From positions 14,874,822 to 14,938,821 of the forward strand of contig JAJLRJ010000013.1 of the NCBI GenBank assembly GCA_024195265.1: DNA of 64,000 nucleotides, read 5' to 3'. The notes below the pieces were generated by a model, which did not search any database, had not been told where the DNA came from, and saw only the letters and a program-made list of their open reading frames with translations. Positions 1-10,611 of the stretch are shown here, piece after piece; within the stretch, counting starts at the first letter, position 1; every line of letters starts with the position of its first letter. The stretch comes from Dendrophyllia cribrosa. Its lineage: Eukaryota; Cnidaria; Anthozoa; Scleractinia; Dendrophylliidae. Both the position numbers and the translations under genes were made by a program.

Positions 1-610
1 ACTTTTTTGTCAACTGCATTATTTAAACAGTATTTTTTTTCTTCTCGACAATTGGCGATACTGTATTAAACTTAGTAAGTTCTTCAATTTTTAGATATTC
101 TCTCGTTATCAACTTTAAAATCTGAGCATTTAAAAAGGCTAATTTAAAGCCACGTAAAAATGGTAACATTGAGTTATACTTGTGAGATTCTGCAGTATTG
201 CGTTCCGTACGTTTATCAGGCACGGCATTGGTGGATAGCGCGTCATTTCAACTTAAACTCATTTGAAAGTTCTTAAAAAATTGCTGATTACCTTTAAAAT
301 TTAGATGCAATCCACCCCTGTTAAGTTCCTTCTCAGAGATGTTTTGGTGTCGGATCAATTTCCATCCATTCTGCCTGCAGTAAATTTAATATTAGTTTAT
401 TGCTTTGTGTTAGTATTATAATGATTTTTAGCTGACGAATTTTTACCGTGTTTAAATAAAGATTATCTATCTATCTATCTATCTAGCGGGTTTCTAATTA
501 TTTTGCTACTGCCAAAAAATACTTAGGTTTACTTAGTTTGTAACACCGACAAATGCAACAAATGGTTCTGAATTAAGGCATGACATGAATTTGAAGTAGG
601 GCAGTGAGAC
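1..610. other. Unassigned AT-rich DNA with (ATCT)n microsatellite
   Basis: I see no gene here. A short (TATC/ATCT)n microsatellite lies at about 464-486. The short open frames have no recognisable domain. This is downstream of the 3' end of the minus-strand DPH5 gene. Confidence 0.6.
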
Positions 611-789
<179 letters not shown>

Positions 790-3091
790 TCTATGGTACA
801 TATCATCGACGGAATTCACGAACCACAGGTAACCCAAACTCGCAGTAAGATTATTGACAAGTAGAAAACATCCAAATAAGTCCTCTTTTGAGGCTCCCTC
901 TCGGTCAATTAAGAGACAAAGGAAACATCAGTTGCGGTGTGTAACGTTTGACAAAAGTTTACATCACTAGTTGCACTGTACAAATTGATATATTTTGGGG
1001 GCCGTGCATGTGGCAAATATTAGACTGATTTTCCCTTTTTTCACACAATTTTTCATGAAGACAGTATCCTTCTGATAAAAAGAAAAAATAAACAATACGA
1101 AAAAAGGACAGAACTAGCTTAATACCACAGTGATCTTAATCAGGTAAAAAGCTAGTGATGCCATTTGCATTTCATGAAGACAGTATCCTTCTGATAAAAA
1201 GAAAAAAAGAGAAAAAAACAATACGAAAAAAAGGATGGCAGAATAATCTTTCCGGAGTAGAGCAATAGAGAATGAAAGCGCTTAAATGTGCTAAACGTGA
1301 CTGAAAAGACTATTTATTTTTCTCCGCTGCAAGAGTTTCAGACATAAATTCGGCGTTTTCCAGCTCTTTAGCCCTACCCCTTCCCCGCTAAAATGCCGAA
1401 GAACAGCTGCATTGCGTGACGACACAAATAACTGCGGTCACGATCACGGCTTACATGTAAACGGCCCGACATGTTTGTTCATTCAGTACTTCTCAAGCAG
1501 TGATTAGATTTATCTATCCGTTAACTTCAAACCGAAGAACATTCGACAAATGCTATAGCCTTTAAATAAGACGCCTTAATGCTGAAATGTGTCGAAAGTT
1601 TAACAGAGGTTTGCGTGCGACCTTGCATGGCAGTCCGCGGTCGGCGTGCATCGGACGTTATAAATTAAAAATACGATCAACAAAGAAGGGATTTATACAC
1701 AAAAATGGTCTCTGAATCTGTCTTCTACCGCAAATGAGGTAAGGAAATTTCAATGTTTTTCAATGTGGCTATTTTAATTTCATAATGGGTTAACACAGAA
1801 GCAGAAGTTAGAATATTTGTGTGACCCGCAAATTGATTGTTGACCTCGTATAATTAAAGGTCAAATAACTCTTAATTTTAACGAACTTTGAAATGCTCTC
1901 GCGTCGCTCTGAATCATTTGCCCAAGGAAATTTTTACGGCAATCTTGAGATCATCTTTATGAAAATTAACCAGCAGAAACGTAATCCGTTTGAAGGTTTA
2001 GCACATGGTGAAAAATTGTTTTGTTTACGAGGTACTTTTAAAGAAGTAAAATATGTCTTCGAAATAAAATTACTTTGCATGCAAAGAACAACATAATAAT
2101 TCCATAAATCACTCTTCTAGATAGCTAAAGATTGCAAAATACGATTTTCATGTTTTAAATGCCGTAGCGCTACTTGTTTTTGTAAGCGAGACTGTCAAAG
2201 TTGTGCAATAATTTTCCGCCTTAAATGGCGATTTTAACGGACTTTCGCTTTCTGTATTTTTCTTTAAAATAAAAAAAAATATTTGGCCGAAAAAGGTATC
2301 CAGTGAATTTTGTTATACCTTAGTCTATCTAACGTTAAAATATCAAAAGAATCCAATTTTATCACTTGCCGCGATATGTTTGATTTTTACAGACAGGCGC
2401 TCTTTAAAACCTTTCGTGTGTGCATTCTCGTTCCCAGAGCCCTCGTTTCGTTTGGTTGAGCTCTGGAGACGAGAATGTTGTGTGTGTGGAATGGCGTTCG
2501 AAAGGACTGTACAAGACTTTAAACAATTACTGGAAAACATCGCGCTAAAAAGGAAAGAAGAAAAGCTTTACGTGCTGCTGTTATTTAGAAGAAAGATTGT
2601 CTTTGTATTTTGCCTACTGGTTTTAGAAATTCCTCGATAAGTCAACCGATTTCTTTCGTTTGGGAGCAGTTTATTTATCGTTTCGCCGCTGAACGCTATC
2701 ATATCCGACCAAATCAGTTGATGGGACAGCTAAGTTTGTTGATGGACACGTTGTGGTCATTGATTAGGCTTATTTCATCGAACAGTGGTAAGAAATATCG
2801 AGGAATTTTTGTTTTGCATTCGTTTCATGTTATTTTAATTGGGCGTCGAGTGACCTTCGTTTCCCTAGATTTGTATTTCAAGTTGTAGCAAAGAGTACTA
2901 CCTAATAAAAAAATATAACTTGCTAACGAGAGTGCTGATAGCGTTGTTGTTGTTGTTGTTATTTAAAATGGGTAACCTAGTGGTAATATTTCTTTTCACC
3001 CTTGGGCTTTCTTCAGGATTTCTGCCTCTCCTTTAATTAATACTCGTCCCTGTTGCAAGCAACATACTTCTTTAATATTCGTGGCCGCTTT
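790..3091. other. Intergenic DNA without recognised gene
   Basis: No coding region is recognised. A ~65-bp segment ending in an A-rich stretch is repeated at about 1050-1113 and 1170-1243, a diverged tandem duplication. Around 2423-2478 a 20-bp segment (CATTCTCGT..CCAGAGC) recurs inverted, and a third copy lies near 3558, so it is a dispersed fold-back repeat. A short (GTT)n lies at about 2940-2960. Confidence 0.5.
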
Positions 3092-3109
3092 CTAGACCCT
3101 TTTAATAAT

Positions 3110-3220
3110 TACCACGATGCATCATTTTCCGCTAATGACGTCAAACATATTCTTTTGAATTGCAAGAGAATTCAAAAGAATATGTTTGACGTCATTAGCG
3201 GAAAATGATGCATCGTGGTA
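3110..3220. repeat. Perfect 52-bp palindrome (fold-back element)
   Basis: The arms at 3110-3161 and 3169-3220 are perfect reverse complements around a 7-bp spacer, gcaagag. Weaker complementarity continues outward for ~20 bp on each side, so the whole may be a fold-back MITE of ~150 bp. No open frame. Perfect arms suggest recent origin or homogenisation. Confidence 0.9.
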
Positions 3221-3755
3221 TTTATTAAAAGTGTCTATAGCTTCGTCTTCCAAGACACATACTGATTATTTTCGGAAACGAATCGCTCATATTTAGCGAC
3301 AATCAGATCCCGTTATACTTTGAAATTTAGCAGCCGTATCTTTACCTGCTAAACCAAACAAAACTAGGTGACATTGGTCGTTGAATGCGTTGAAATTAAA
3401 ACGTTGGTTTTGTTGATGTGGTCATAGGACTTCAACATTTGAAATTCAACCGGAAGTAAAACCTTATGCGTAGAGGCGTAAAATTTTTTACCTTGTTGCA
3501 AAAATTAAATTTTTGTTCTTTACCAGAGCTACACGAGACGCAATTTTAAAAAAACCGTGGAGCTCTGGGGACGAGAATGCCCAGATAATAGAAAACCAAT
3601 CGACTGCGCATGCCTGTGATCTTACATCCGACAAAATTTTGGATTTTTCCCGCTATTGTAAAAAATAGGCGGCTGCCTCGCTAATGCTCGCCAGCAAAAA
3701 GTGGTCGCTTAGGAGAGGTGGTCACAGATGGAGGTTCCACTGTATTTCTATTTTC
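3221..3755. other. Intergenic DNA downstream of DPH5
   Basis: I see no gene. It contains one copy of the GAGCTCTGGGGACGAGAATG repeat also found near 2459. It is presumably beyond the polyadenylation site of the minus-strand DPH5 transcript. Confidence 0.5.
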
Positions 3756-3761
3756 TTTATT
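3756..3761 (-). promoter_or_regulatory. Candidate DPH5 polyadenylation signal AATAAA
   Basis: The complement reads AATAAA about 110 nt downstream of the DPH5 stop codon on the same strand. Position and motif fit a polyadenylation signal; no transcript evidence is available. Confidence 0.5.
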
Positions 3762-3868
3762 CTTGTTGATATAAGCTATATTCGTGTATTCCTATCACTT
3801 GTTATAATAATATAGAATTGGAGTTGCATTAGTTAACTCAATAAATACAGCATATTCTTGCTTGCCAG

Positions 3869-4074
3869 TCAGCTTTCATCAAGTATACTGGGATTCAGAG
3901 CAAATATCCTAAGCATGTCTTTTTCTATAAAATGTAAATGTCCAGGAATAACAAGCGAGTGTAAAGGAGGGCCAAGGTCATGTGATAGCAGCTCTTTCAT
4001 ACTGCCGCATACTATCTTCTGATTGGCTGAGCCAACTCGTGCCAGGCCCACAGCAATAGAGGAGTCTGTGTAAG
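3869..4074 (-). CDS. DPH5: DPH5 diphthine methyl ester synthase, last coding exon
   Basis: This exon encodes the C-terminal 67 residues and stop. It contains the family-typical run VGLARVG, an HDLGPPLHSLVIPG segment and an FIEKDML tail. DPH5 is the SAM-dependent cytosolic methyltransferase of diphthamide synthesis: it methylates the modified histidine of elongation factor 2. The minus-strand acceptor is tttgttag before CTTACACAG. The first two bases complete an Ala codon with the G ending exon 5809-5912, giving the expected PAYT junction. The stop is TGA at 3869-3871. No defect is seen. Confidence 0.88.
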
Positions 4075-4326
4075 CTAACAAATAAGAAAAACGTTCACAT
4101 AGTCAGTAAATGAAGTACGAATAACTGAAGACAAAATATGGCATAGATGGCCCTCATTTTTAGTAATGATCTGCATAAGAAGGATAAGCGCTGAACGGCA
4201 ATGGAATGTCAAACACGATGGAATGTCAAGATTTTTCATTGTTACAACTAGTGATCTTATTGGCCTAGACTCAAAAACCGCTAAAAAGTTAAGGTTCAAG
4301 GTGCATTTAATTTTGTCTAATTTTTT
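4075..4326 (-). other. DPH5 intron (start)
   Basis: Intron sequence between exons 3869-4074 and 5809-5912. Apart from the palindrome and fold-back MITE listed separately, nothing else is recognised in 4075-5808. Confidence 0.6.
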
Positions 4327-4387
4327 TTGTGCGATTGGGTCTCAAATTACTTGAAAGTTTCAAGTAATTTGAGACCCAATCGCACAA
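4327..4387. repeat. Perfect 30-bp palindrome in DPH5 intron
   Basis: The arms at 4327-4356 and 4358-4387 are perfect reverse complements around a single G. If transcribed, the segment would form a long hairpin in the pre-mRNA. Possibly the remnant of a fold-back MITE. Confidence 0.9.
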
Positions 4388-4678
4388 CATACAATTTTTA
4401 AAAGAAATTGTATTTGGGGAACTTCATCAAAGAAGCAAAATTATTAGCTATTGTCTTTTGCTATTCTGATTGGTTAAGCACGAACATTTCCTAAAATTTA
4501 TTTGACGCAAATGGATTTTCTTTATTTTTATAATGAAATATAATTATTAACCATCAGCTCCTCCTCTATTCTTGAAATCAAAGATATTCTATGTGGGAAA
4601 GAGCTAATGCCGCAGAACAATGAAGTTTGCTATCGTTTTTATGTGGAACAATAGTTAAATGTCACGGTTTTTCATTTC

Positions 4679-5102
4679 AAAGGGAACCTCCATTGTTATA
4701 ACAAATTGACGTTAAATTGTTGGAAATAAAAACTAAATTAAAAATTTTTAAAAAACAGGTGCAAATATAATTTTAGTATATAAAAAAATGGATACGAATA
4801 TCGCCTATTTTCGCTTTTAAATTTCCCGCGCGCCGCCATTTTGAATATTTATCACGTGTTGCGGTTGTCTAATTGTTGCATACAAAAGAACTTCGATTCT
4901 TAACAATAGCAGCAACCGTAACACGTCATAAATATTCAAAATGGTGGCGCGCGGGAAATTTAAAAGCGAAAATAGGCGATATTTATATCCATTTTATTTG
5001 TACACTAAAATTATATTTGCAACTGTTTTTTAAAAATTTTCAATTTCGACTTTATTTCCAACAATTTAACGTCAATTTGTTCTGACAATGGAGGTTCCCT
5101 TT
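4679..5102. mobile_element. Fold-back MITE with ~190-bp inverted arms
   Basis: The termini read AAAGGGAACCTCCATTGT and its inverse. Inverted similarity continues inward for about 190 bp on each side, including AT-rich and CGCGCG-containing blocks, around a short spacer near 4870-4910. It encodes no protein, as expected of a non-autonomous DNA element. The target duplication is not clear. It sits in a DPH5 intron. Confidence 0.8.
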
Positions 5103-5808
5103 AAGGCAACAAACAAGTTTGTTTTAGGCTGTTTAATTAGTAGGGAAGACGTAAATAAAAGTAAGCGATAAAGAAAACAAATAAACTAGAAAGCGGGCGC
5201 ACATTACAATACAGAATGCGTGTTTCCGCCTTTTTTTACTCGTGTTTCCTTGATTTCCCCCACTATCTCATTAAAAGCCTGCAACAAGCCACAATAAACT
5301 GACCATCATTTTACACAATTATTTGTACTTGTCAATAAACATGAAATGAGCACCAAGTTCGCTTTATTTGTTCATTTTTTCTGGAGGGGTGGGTCTAAAC
5401 GACAAACCCTAGACCCCACAGGGTGAGTCGAAATACAAACAAGTACAAATTTACGGCGATCTGACAACACGCCAAAATGAAGTGGAAGCGCGGTGGTTAG
5501 TTGTTAGTGGTACTGGCGACAAATGCACGCGGTAGCAAACCAGCTTTTTAATGTACCGTATATATGGACAAGTATGGACTGGTGGTGTCTTTATACTCGT
5601 TTTACATGTTATTTGTACACTAATAATATTTTAACAGACCCAGACTTCTCTCATGGAGAGACAAGCGAGCATAACAAGTGAGCGCATTAAAATTGCCTGC
5701 TGTGAGAAAACGCACAGCTCTGGCTTTCTGCTAGGTCGAATCCTCCTGAGATGTAAGAGGGGTTGCTTAAGGTCGAATGTGTATATTCTTATGGGTGGCT
5801 ATCTGTAC
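5103..5808. other. DPH5 intron, no other feature
   Basis: AT-rich intron sequence between the MITE and the next DPH5 exon. I see no gene, RNA or repeat. Confidence 0.5.
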
Positions 5809-5912
5809 CTGGTTTTTCTCCTTTTAAATCTCTGGTCTTGATAACATCCAGTAATTGTCTCACAGCCTCATTAACACTCATGTAGCGGGGTGGTTCAAAG
5901 ATCTTTTTTCCT
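5809..5912 (-). CDS. DPH5: DPH5 exon (GKKIFEPPRYMSV segment)
   Basis: The exon is 104 bp: one base completing the previous codon, 34 codons, and one base of the next. It encodes the conserved stretch GKKIFEPPRYMSVNEA followed by a Leu-rich helix and RDLKGEKP. The minus-strand acceptor attttcag and donor gtacag are both canonical. It joins exon 7074-7113 through an AG|A arginine codon and exon 3869-4074 through a G|CT alanine codon. Confidence 0.88.
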
Positions 5913-7073
5913 CTGAAAATGTTCGTAACAAAATCTTCGTTACAATAAGGTGACTTAAAGGTACAGAAGAAGTCGGTCACAATCCTGTTTAGATTATAGA
6001 AATCCTAATGGCTTGTTTTGGTGGCACTAGAATATTATAACCATTTCTTAGTTGTATTCCTGTGGCAAACAAAACAAAGGAAAGACAAAATAAAATAATG
6101 CATGCGGTATCAAAATGAATGGCCATGGTTTCTACTGGCATCATGGTTGGGTTTCAATGTGTGAGAGCTGCCAAGCACTCGTATGAAGTGAAATGAAAAG
6201 TAAAATAATGTAATGTATATGAGTGATGAGAAGTGTGAAACCCTTACAAATACCTCTGGACTGGACTGCACGTGGCCTACAAAGGATATGGGGATAACGA
6301 GAATTTGGTTGTTTGTTTTGTTTTCAACTGCATGGCTCTTAACTTGGTTAACATACAGTAACTGCATGGCTCTTAACTTGGTTGACATACAGTAACTGCA
6401 TGGCTCTAAACTTGGTTGACATACAGTAACTGCATGGCTCTTAACTTGGTTGACATACAGTAACTGCATGGCTCTTAACTTGGTTGACATACAGTAACTC
6501 TCTCTAAAAAAGCCGAAAATTTGGTTTTATCAAATGAGTTAAAAAGGTTAAAAAAAAGCTGATGTTTCGATCGCACAGAGCTTTTTGGCAGTAAACTGAA
6601 CTTGATCCATCATTCCTCTACTGTAGCCTCCAAGTAGGATACAATAGACAATATTCGTATTCTCGGTAATGAACTGGAACTAGCTTGCAATGGAGGCTCA
6701 TGCGGGGGAATATCATTAAAAATATTTGCATGTGAAAAGAATGCCCCGCATGAGCCTCGTCTGCAAGCTAGTTCCAATACGAATATTGGGGTACGTTTCA
6801 CATACAAGTGGCAAAGGTACAAAAATGCGGCAGCAACTGAAGCGAGCAGGCAAGAGCGGCAGGGCGCAAGGGGGCAAGTGCCCCCCCCCCGCCGCTGTCT
6901 CTTCTTGCTGGCTCATTTTCGAGGCTTGATCACTGCTGGAGTGTGAAACCATAAACGAAGGCTGCTTGGAGATGCTTCCTCCAGTCTTAAATCTAAAGAA
7001 AAGAATCGCCAAAAAAACATGCAGCAGTTGTTTTATTGACTTAACAGTAGAAAATAGATGCTGCATTGGTTAC
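5913..7073. other. DPH5 intron with tandem and fold-back repeats
   Basis: Intron. It holds a 34-bp tandem repeat (6326-6495) and a fold-back unit at about 6650-6790 whose arms contain GGAACTAGCTTGCA and GAGGCTCATGCGGGG (6676-6704 against 6743-6775). A C-run lies near 6880. No gene. Confidence 0.6.
6326..6495. repeat. 34-bp tandem repeat, five units
   Basis: Five near-identical head-to-tail units begin AACTGCATGGCTCTTAACTT and end ACATACAGT. There are no spacers between units, so this is a minisatellite and not a CRISPR array. It lies inside a DPH5 intron. Confidence 0.9.
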
Positions 7074-7113
7074 CTCATTAAATTCTCCACCGACTGCTCC
7101 TTCACCTTTATGT
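7074..7113 (-). CDS. DPH5: DPH5 40-bp micro-exon
   Basis: It encodes the IKVKEQSVENLM segment: two bases finishing an Asp codon, 12 codons, and two bases of an Arg codon. The minus-strand acceptor cttgcag and donor gtaacc are canonical, and both phases match the neighbouring exons. It is too short to be noticed as an open frame; I found it by looking for the piece missing between exons 21788-21908 and 5809-5912. A transposon end lies 23 bp upstream of its acceptor boundary. Confidence 0.85.
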
Positions 7114-7737
7114 CTGCAAGAAGAGTTAAATAATTATAGTGGATTTCAGCTTACTTTGGCCGCGTCAGCTTGCAAGTTTGTTGGGAACTTGGGAACTACA
7201 TTCCAGAGTTCGAAACAGCAGTAGTAAGGGGGCTCTAGGGGGGAAATAGTCAAAATCCCCAATGGTTTGGTCACGTGGTCCCTCGATTGGGGAAATAATC
7301 AAATTTCCCTATATACGTAATCAATGACGTCATCCCAACGGAAAAAAATGGGTGTCTAGGGGGGGGAATAGTCAAATTTCCCTAACCACGCCCAATAGGG
7401 GATTTTGACTGTAATTTTTTTATATAAGGGGATTTTGACTAGAATTTTGTTTTTCAATTTTTTTTTCAAATTTTTTTGAAATTTTTTTGAATTTTTTTTT
7501 GAATTTTTGATTTATATAGGTGATTTTGAGTATCGAATTTTTTCAAAAAATTTTTTAATTTTTTTTAAAATTTTTCCCAATTTTTTTGGGGAAGTGGTCA
7601 AATTTCCCTATATACAATCCTCCTGGGGAATGAATTGGGGAAATGGTCAAAATCCCCAAAATGAAAGAAGCCCACACAAGGATGAAAGTTCAATAACATG
7701 TTTAATGGAAATCATCAACAAGAAAAAATTACAAGGA

Positions 7738-7977
7738 TTAACGCTTTCTTCTTTTCTTGAGTAACTTTCCGATCGGGGTTTGAGCAAAACTTATCTGGAT
7801 GTAATTGTGATAAAAGCGCTTATCATCGATCGCTGAATAATTCTTTTTACAGAACATAATACAAGCAATCACTTGGTAATTAGACCGCATGAAAACCTTC
7901 AGGGCAAAAAATTCAAAGTCAGAAATTTTCCGCGAAGACGTGTCGTAAATCAGGTTCTCTTTCTCTTTCGATTCCAT
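7738..7977 (-). CDS. TIR-borne ORF of 79 aa, unknown function
   Basis: The predicted protein begins MESKEKEN, has a hydrophobic-aromatic centre (FEFFALKVFMRSNYQVIACIM) and ends in KKRRKR. I recognise no family. Both TIRs of element B carry the same frame with mainly conservative changes but with a TAA in place of one Lys codon. The conservation hints at coding, perhaps as one exon; the function is unknown. Confidence 0.4.
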   Translation of the reverse strand: MESKEKENLIYDTSSRKISDFEFFALKVFMRSNYQVIACIMFCKKNYSAIDDKRFYHNYIQISFAQTPIGKLLKKRRKR

Positions 7978-8103
7978 CGCATGTTAGAGCGAAAATCATC
8001 TTGGCTCGCCTCTCGGGTCATTCCGTGAATGAAAAAAGAAAAAAAATACTTTGAATTCAATACTCGCAGAAAACTCGTTTGAAAGAAGAAACGTGAAAGT
8101 ATT

Positions 8104-8340
8104 TTAAACAAAGCAAATTTTCCTCGCATGACGAATCGAGCAAAGTACGAACCTGCGGAAGGATTTTGCAGTAAAAAAATCACTTTCTTTTGCCGAAAAG
8201 GTTGTAGTTTTTCCAATGCCACCTCTTAAACCTTCCACGAAGAGAGTTGTCTGATTTTTTAGCGATGAACCATCTTTGTTTTCACGCCGTGAAAAAATCT
8301 TTCTTGTCTTTCTCAGAACAGCGTTTTCCTGGAAAAACCC
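8104..8340 (-). other. TIR-borne frame with P-loop-like motif
   Basis: In this frame the minus strand reads LFVEGLRGGIGKTT, which resembles a Walker A nucleotide-binding loop, and then ends at 8104. No ATG starts the frame. In element B the loop is changed to GGFGKMD. It may be an exon of a TIR gene or a chance match; I do not assign a function. Confidence 0.3.
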
Positions 8341-8343
8341 GGC

Positions 8344-8926
8344 TTACGCCATCACTTGGTTCCAGGCCACGCGCGAACCGCCAGGTCCCGCCTCGTCCAA
8401 ATTCTGTTTAGCCACGTTGATGAAGTTTTCCAATTGCTTGTCAATGTTCTTTGATTGCTGGAACGCTTCTTGCAATGACTTGGGAGGTGGTGGAAGTGTG
8501 GAATCCAAGGGGTGGTTTGGGGGGAATAATATCATCCGTTCGGGCTTGGTTTTCCGCCGCCGAAAGAGGGGGAGGTCTTCTCAAGAGCGCAGAGGTCTGA
8601 CGGGGATCAATCATGTGTCGTAGTTGATTCTGAAGTCGAAAGTATTCGCTGCTCTTACTTCCGTACGCAGGTAACTTGGACGGTTGCCCTTCGCCTTCCA
8701 CGCTCTTCATGGCGTCCATGACACGCATGACGCGATCCAAACGAGGGGCATTGACCAATTGGTCCGTCAAGAATTGACGTTTCCAGTAGGCTTCGTTGGG
8801 GTCGGGAGGTACTTGTTCACCCCTTCCCCATTGCCGGGATGGGTCGGGTAGAAAGGGAACCGGCGGTTTCATCCAGGGGGGATCTTTGGGCACCAACATC
8901 ATCTCTCGAGCGTATTTGTCCGTCAT
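8344..8926 (-). pseudogene. Element A: Pro-rich/coiled-coil virion-cluster protein, broken
   Basis: Corresponds to 33703-34611 of element B. The N-terminal ~140 residues (MTDKYAREMMLVPKDPPWM...) are open from ATG 8926. A frameshift near 8505 follows, and the C-terminal half is replaced by TIR sequence through a deletion near 8390. Its start overlaps the stop of the next upstream gene by 4 bp. Function unknown. Confidence 0.7.
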
Positions 8927-9537
8927 GACAACAAGGCGTCTAGTCCGGCTTGCAAAAAGGGAACGAGTTTTTCTCCTCCTACTCTTCTTAAGAGCCTCTT
9001 TCTTTCGTGCAAAGGCGTCGTCAGTGCACTGATGCGTCGAATCGTTTTCCTGTTACCCAGGAGGGGGGTTTTGACGTAAGCGGGTACTTGGATCACGTTG
9101 TCGTAGAGATTACGTATCAGATCGGTCAGAGCTCGCAATTGTTCGTTGCTGGCTCTTTTTATGTCCTCCGAAAACGTCCGGCGATCCGTCAACCCCGATA
9201 ACCAGTCGGCTTGTTCTTGCATGCGCCATCCCCTTGATCCTTTGCCGGCGCCTTGTTGTTCTTGCTTCTTCTTCTTCTTTTTGGATAGTTGACTTGCAAG
9301 CACACCGCCCAAAGTGGCCGCTAAAATCGCTCCCGCTGTCGCCGCATTGGCTGTCTTGATTCCTTTTTTCAAGGCAATACTGGCTTTCACGGCTCGGTTG
9401 GGTCTCCCAAAACGATCGGTAGTGGCCTTCTTTCTTGGGGCATCGAATCCCGAGTTCGTTCGTCGCTTTGCAGCAGAACTGGGGGAAAAATTTGAATTGA
9501 CAGGAAAAGCACGCCAAGCGCCTCTAGGTGGGGCCAT
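8923..9537 (-). CDS. Element A: basic protein with Ala-rich hydrophobic segment and Lys run
   Basis: Predicted 204 aa. The order is a basic N-terminus beginning MAPPRGAWRAFPVN, a small-residue hydrophobic stretch (TAGAILAATLGGVLASQL), a run of Lys, then a helical C-terminus. I chose ATG 9537 because a longer in-frame extension runs through a TATA-like box at 9575-9582 that is shared with element B. Probably a minor virion or DNA-binding protein by context; no family is recognised. Intact. Confidence 0.65.
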   Translation of the reverse strand: MAPPRGAWRAFPVNSNFSPSSAAKRRTNSGFDAPRKKATTDRFGRPNRAVKASIALKKGIKTANAATAGAILAATLGGVLASQLSKKKKKKQEQQGAGKGSRGWRMQEQADWLSGLTDRRTFSEDIKRASNEQLRALTDLIRNLYDNVIQVPAYVKTPLLGNRKTIRRISALTTPLHERKRLLRRVGGEKLVPFLQAGLDALLS

Positions 9538-9594
9538 CACAAAAAACTGTGTGTGTCCTGCAGTTTCCTCCTTTCTTATATCCTCCACCTGCCT

Positions 9595-9939
9595 ACACCG
9601 AGGTCGTGGAATTTTCAAGTTGAAATTGCACGTGTGACGGTAAATGATTGGGTAGACCTACGAGTTTGGACAGACCAGGTTCTTGAGCCCAACGGGGCAA
9701 GGATGTTCTTTTTTTTCTACCGCCCTTCTGAGGTTTCTTTTTTCTCAAACGGTTGAAGCGTTTCGAGAGCCACTTTACACCACGTTTACCTTGCCGAGTA
9801 CCTCTGGTCTTTTGTCCATGGCGTGTTCAATCCCTTGTCTTAAGAGATTGGCCACAATGGGAGCTGCCGTGGCCACGGCCATATCGGCGCCCAAACCTTT
9901 TCCACGCTGTCTTGTTTTCTTTCTGCGAACGGTTGGCAT
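9595..9939 (-). pseudogene. Element A: small basic protein, frameshifted
   Basis: Counterpart of the intact 35291-35650 gene. From ATG 9939 it matches for ~55 residues (MPTVRRKKTRQRGKGLGADM...). A 13-bp deletion near 9788 then shifts the frame into a stop. A TATA-like TATAAAG lies on the minus strand at 9973-9979, 34 bp upstream. Confidence 0.65.
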
Positions 9940-9985
9940 GGTGAATGTACTTGCGGATGATGACTACTCTCTCTTTATACCTTCC

Positions 9986-10598
9986 TTAAACTTCCCAGGG
10001 TTTGCGATGCGCTTTATAATGCCCCGTGGCTCCTTTGGCTCCCATACGCTTGTAATCCTTTCTCTTTCCAACCTCGTATCCTACTTTGGCAGCATTGCTT
10101 AGCAGCGTTAAAAACCCTCCTTCTTGTTTCTTCTTCTTCTTCTTCTTCTTCTTCTTCTTCTTCTTCTTCTTCTTTTTCTTCTTCTGGGTGAAGACTTTGG
10201 CTGTTAAGGCACCCAAAAACGCTGCTGCCACGGCCGCCGCAGCTCCTCCTAATGCAGCGCCTGCTGTTAATTTTCCCGTTAAGGTTTCAGGAGTCATCTT
10301 ATCTCGCAAGCGCCACATCTTTCTGTTGACCCAACGATCGACCTTCTGAGCGGGTCAGTTGGCATAGTCTTTGGCCTTGGCTCTTGATCTCTGGCTGCCA
10401 TCGATCCCGCGACCTCTTTGACTGCGACGGATTTGTGCTTGCCAGGCTGCCCGACCCGTGGTGAGATCGCTAGCATCTTGCAATTGTATCCCTTTCCCAA
10501 CCACGTAACGGGTAAAAGGAACCCCTTGTGACCAAGGTGCTCGAGCGATGCGTGGTGGGCCATGTTCCATAGGTGGGTATGACAATGAGGGACTGCAT
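9986..10598 (-). pseudogene. Element A: QEGGF-containing Lys-run protein, broken
   Basis: Counterpart of 35697-36270. It has an N-terminal domain, an Ala/Gly hydrophobic stretch, a run of ~20 Lys from a (TTC)n tract at 10128-10187, then QEGGFLTLL and a basic tail. A 5-bp difference near 10560 alters the first codons, and a CGA-to-TGA change near 10355 stops translation. QEGGF fits an adenain-type cleavage site. Likely a virion protein by context. Confidence 0.6.
10128..10187. repeat. (TTC)n trinucleotide tract inside a coding region
   Basis: About 20 TTC/CTT units encode poly-Lys on the minus strand. The corresponding tract of element B is about half as long, so it has expanded or contracted between the copies. 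Confidence 0.85.
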
Positions 10599-10611
10599 AA
10601 CTGTTTTCTTT

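Larger units (their letters stand above)
7220..8390. repeat. Element A left terminal inverted repeat (internally truncated)
   Basis: The sequence parallels 31703-33040 of element B, including the TIR-borne open frames and runs of T-rich sequence near 7440-7600. It breaks off at about 8384-8390, where a deletion joins it to the first virion gene. The opposite TIR of this copy is not in the window. Confidence 0.8.

Noticed and set aside
6110..6490. 126-codon minus-strand frame
   Set aside because: Mostly the 34-bp repeat translated; no domain.
6326..6495. Possible CRISPR array
   Set aside because: The 34-bp units are head to tail without unique spacers and lie in a eukaryotic intron.
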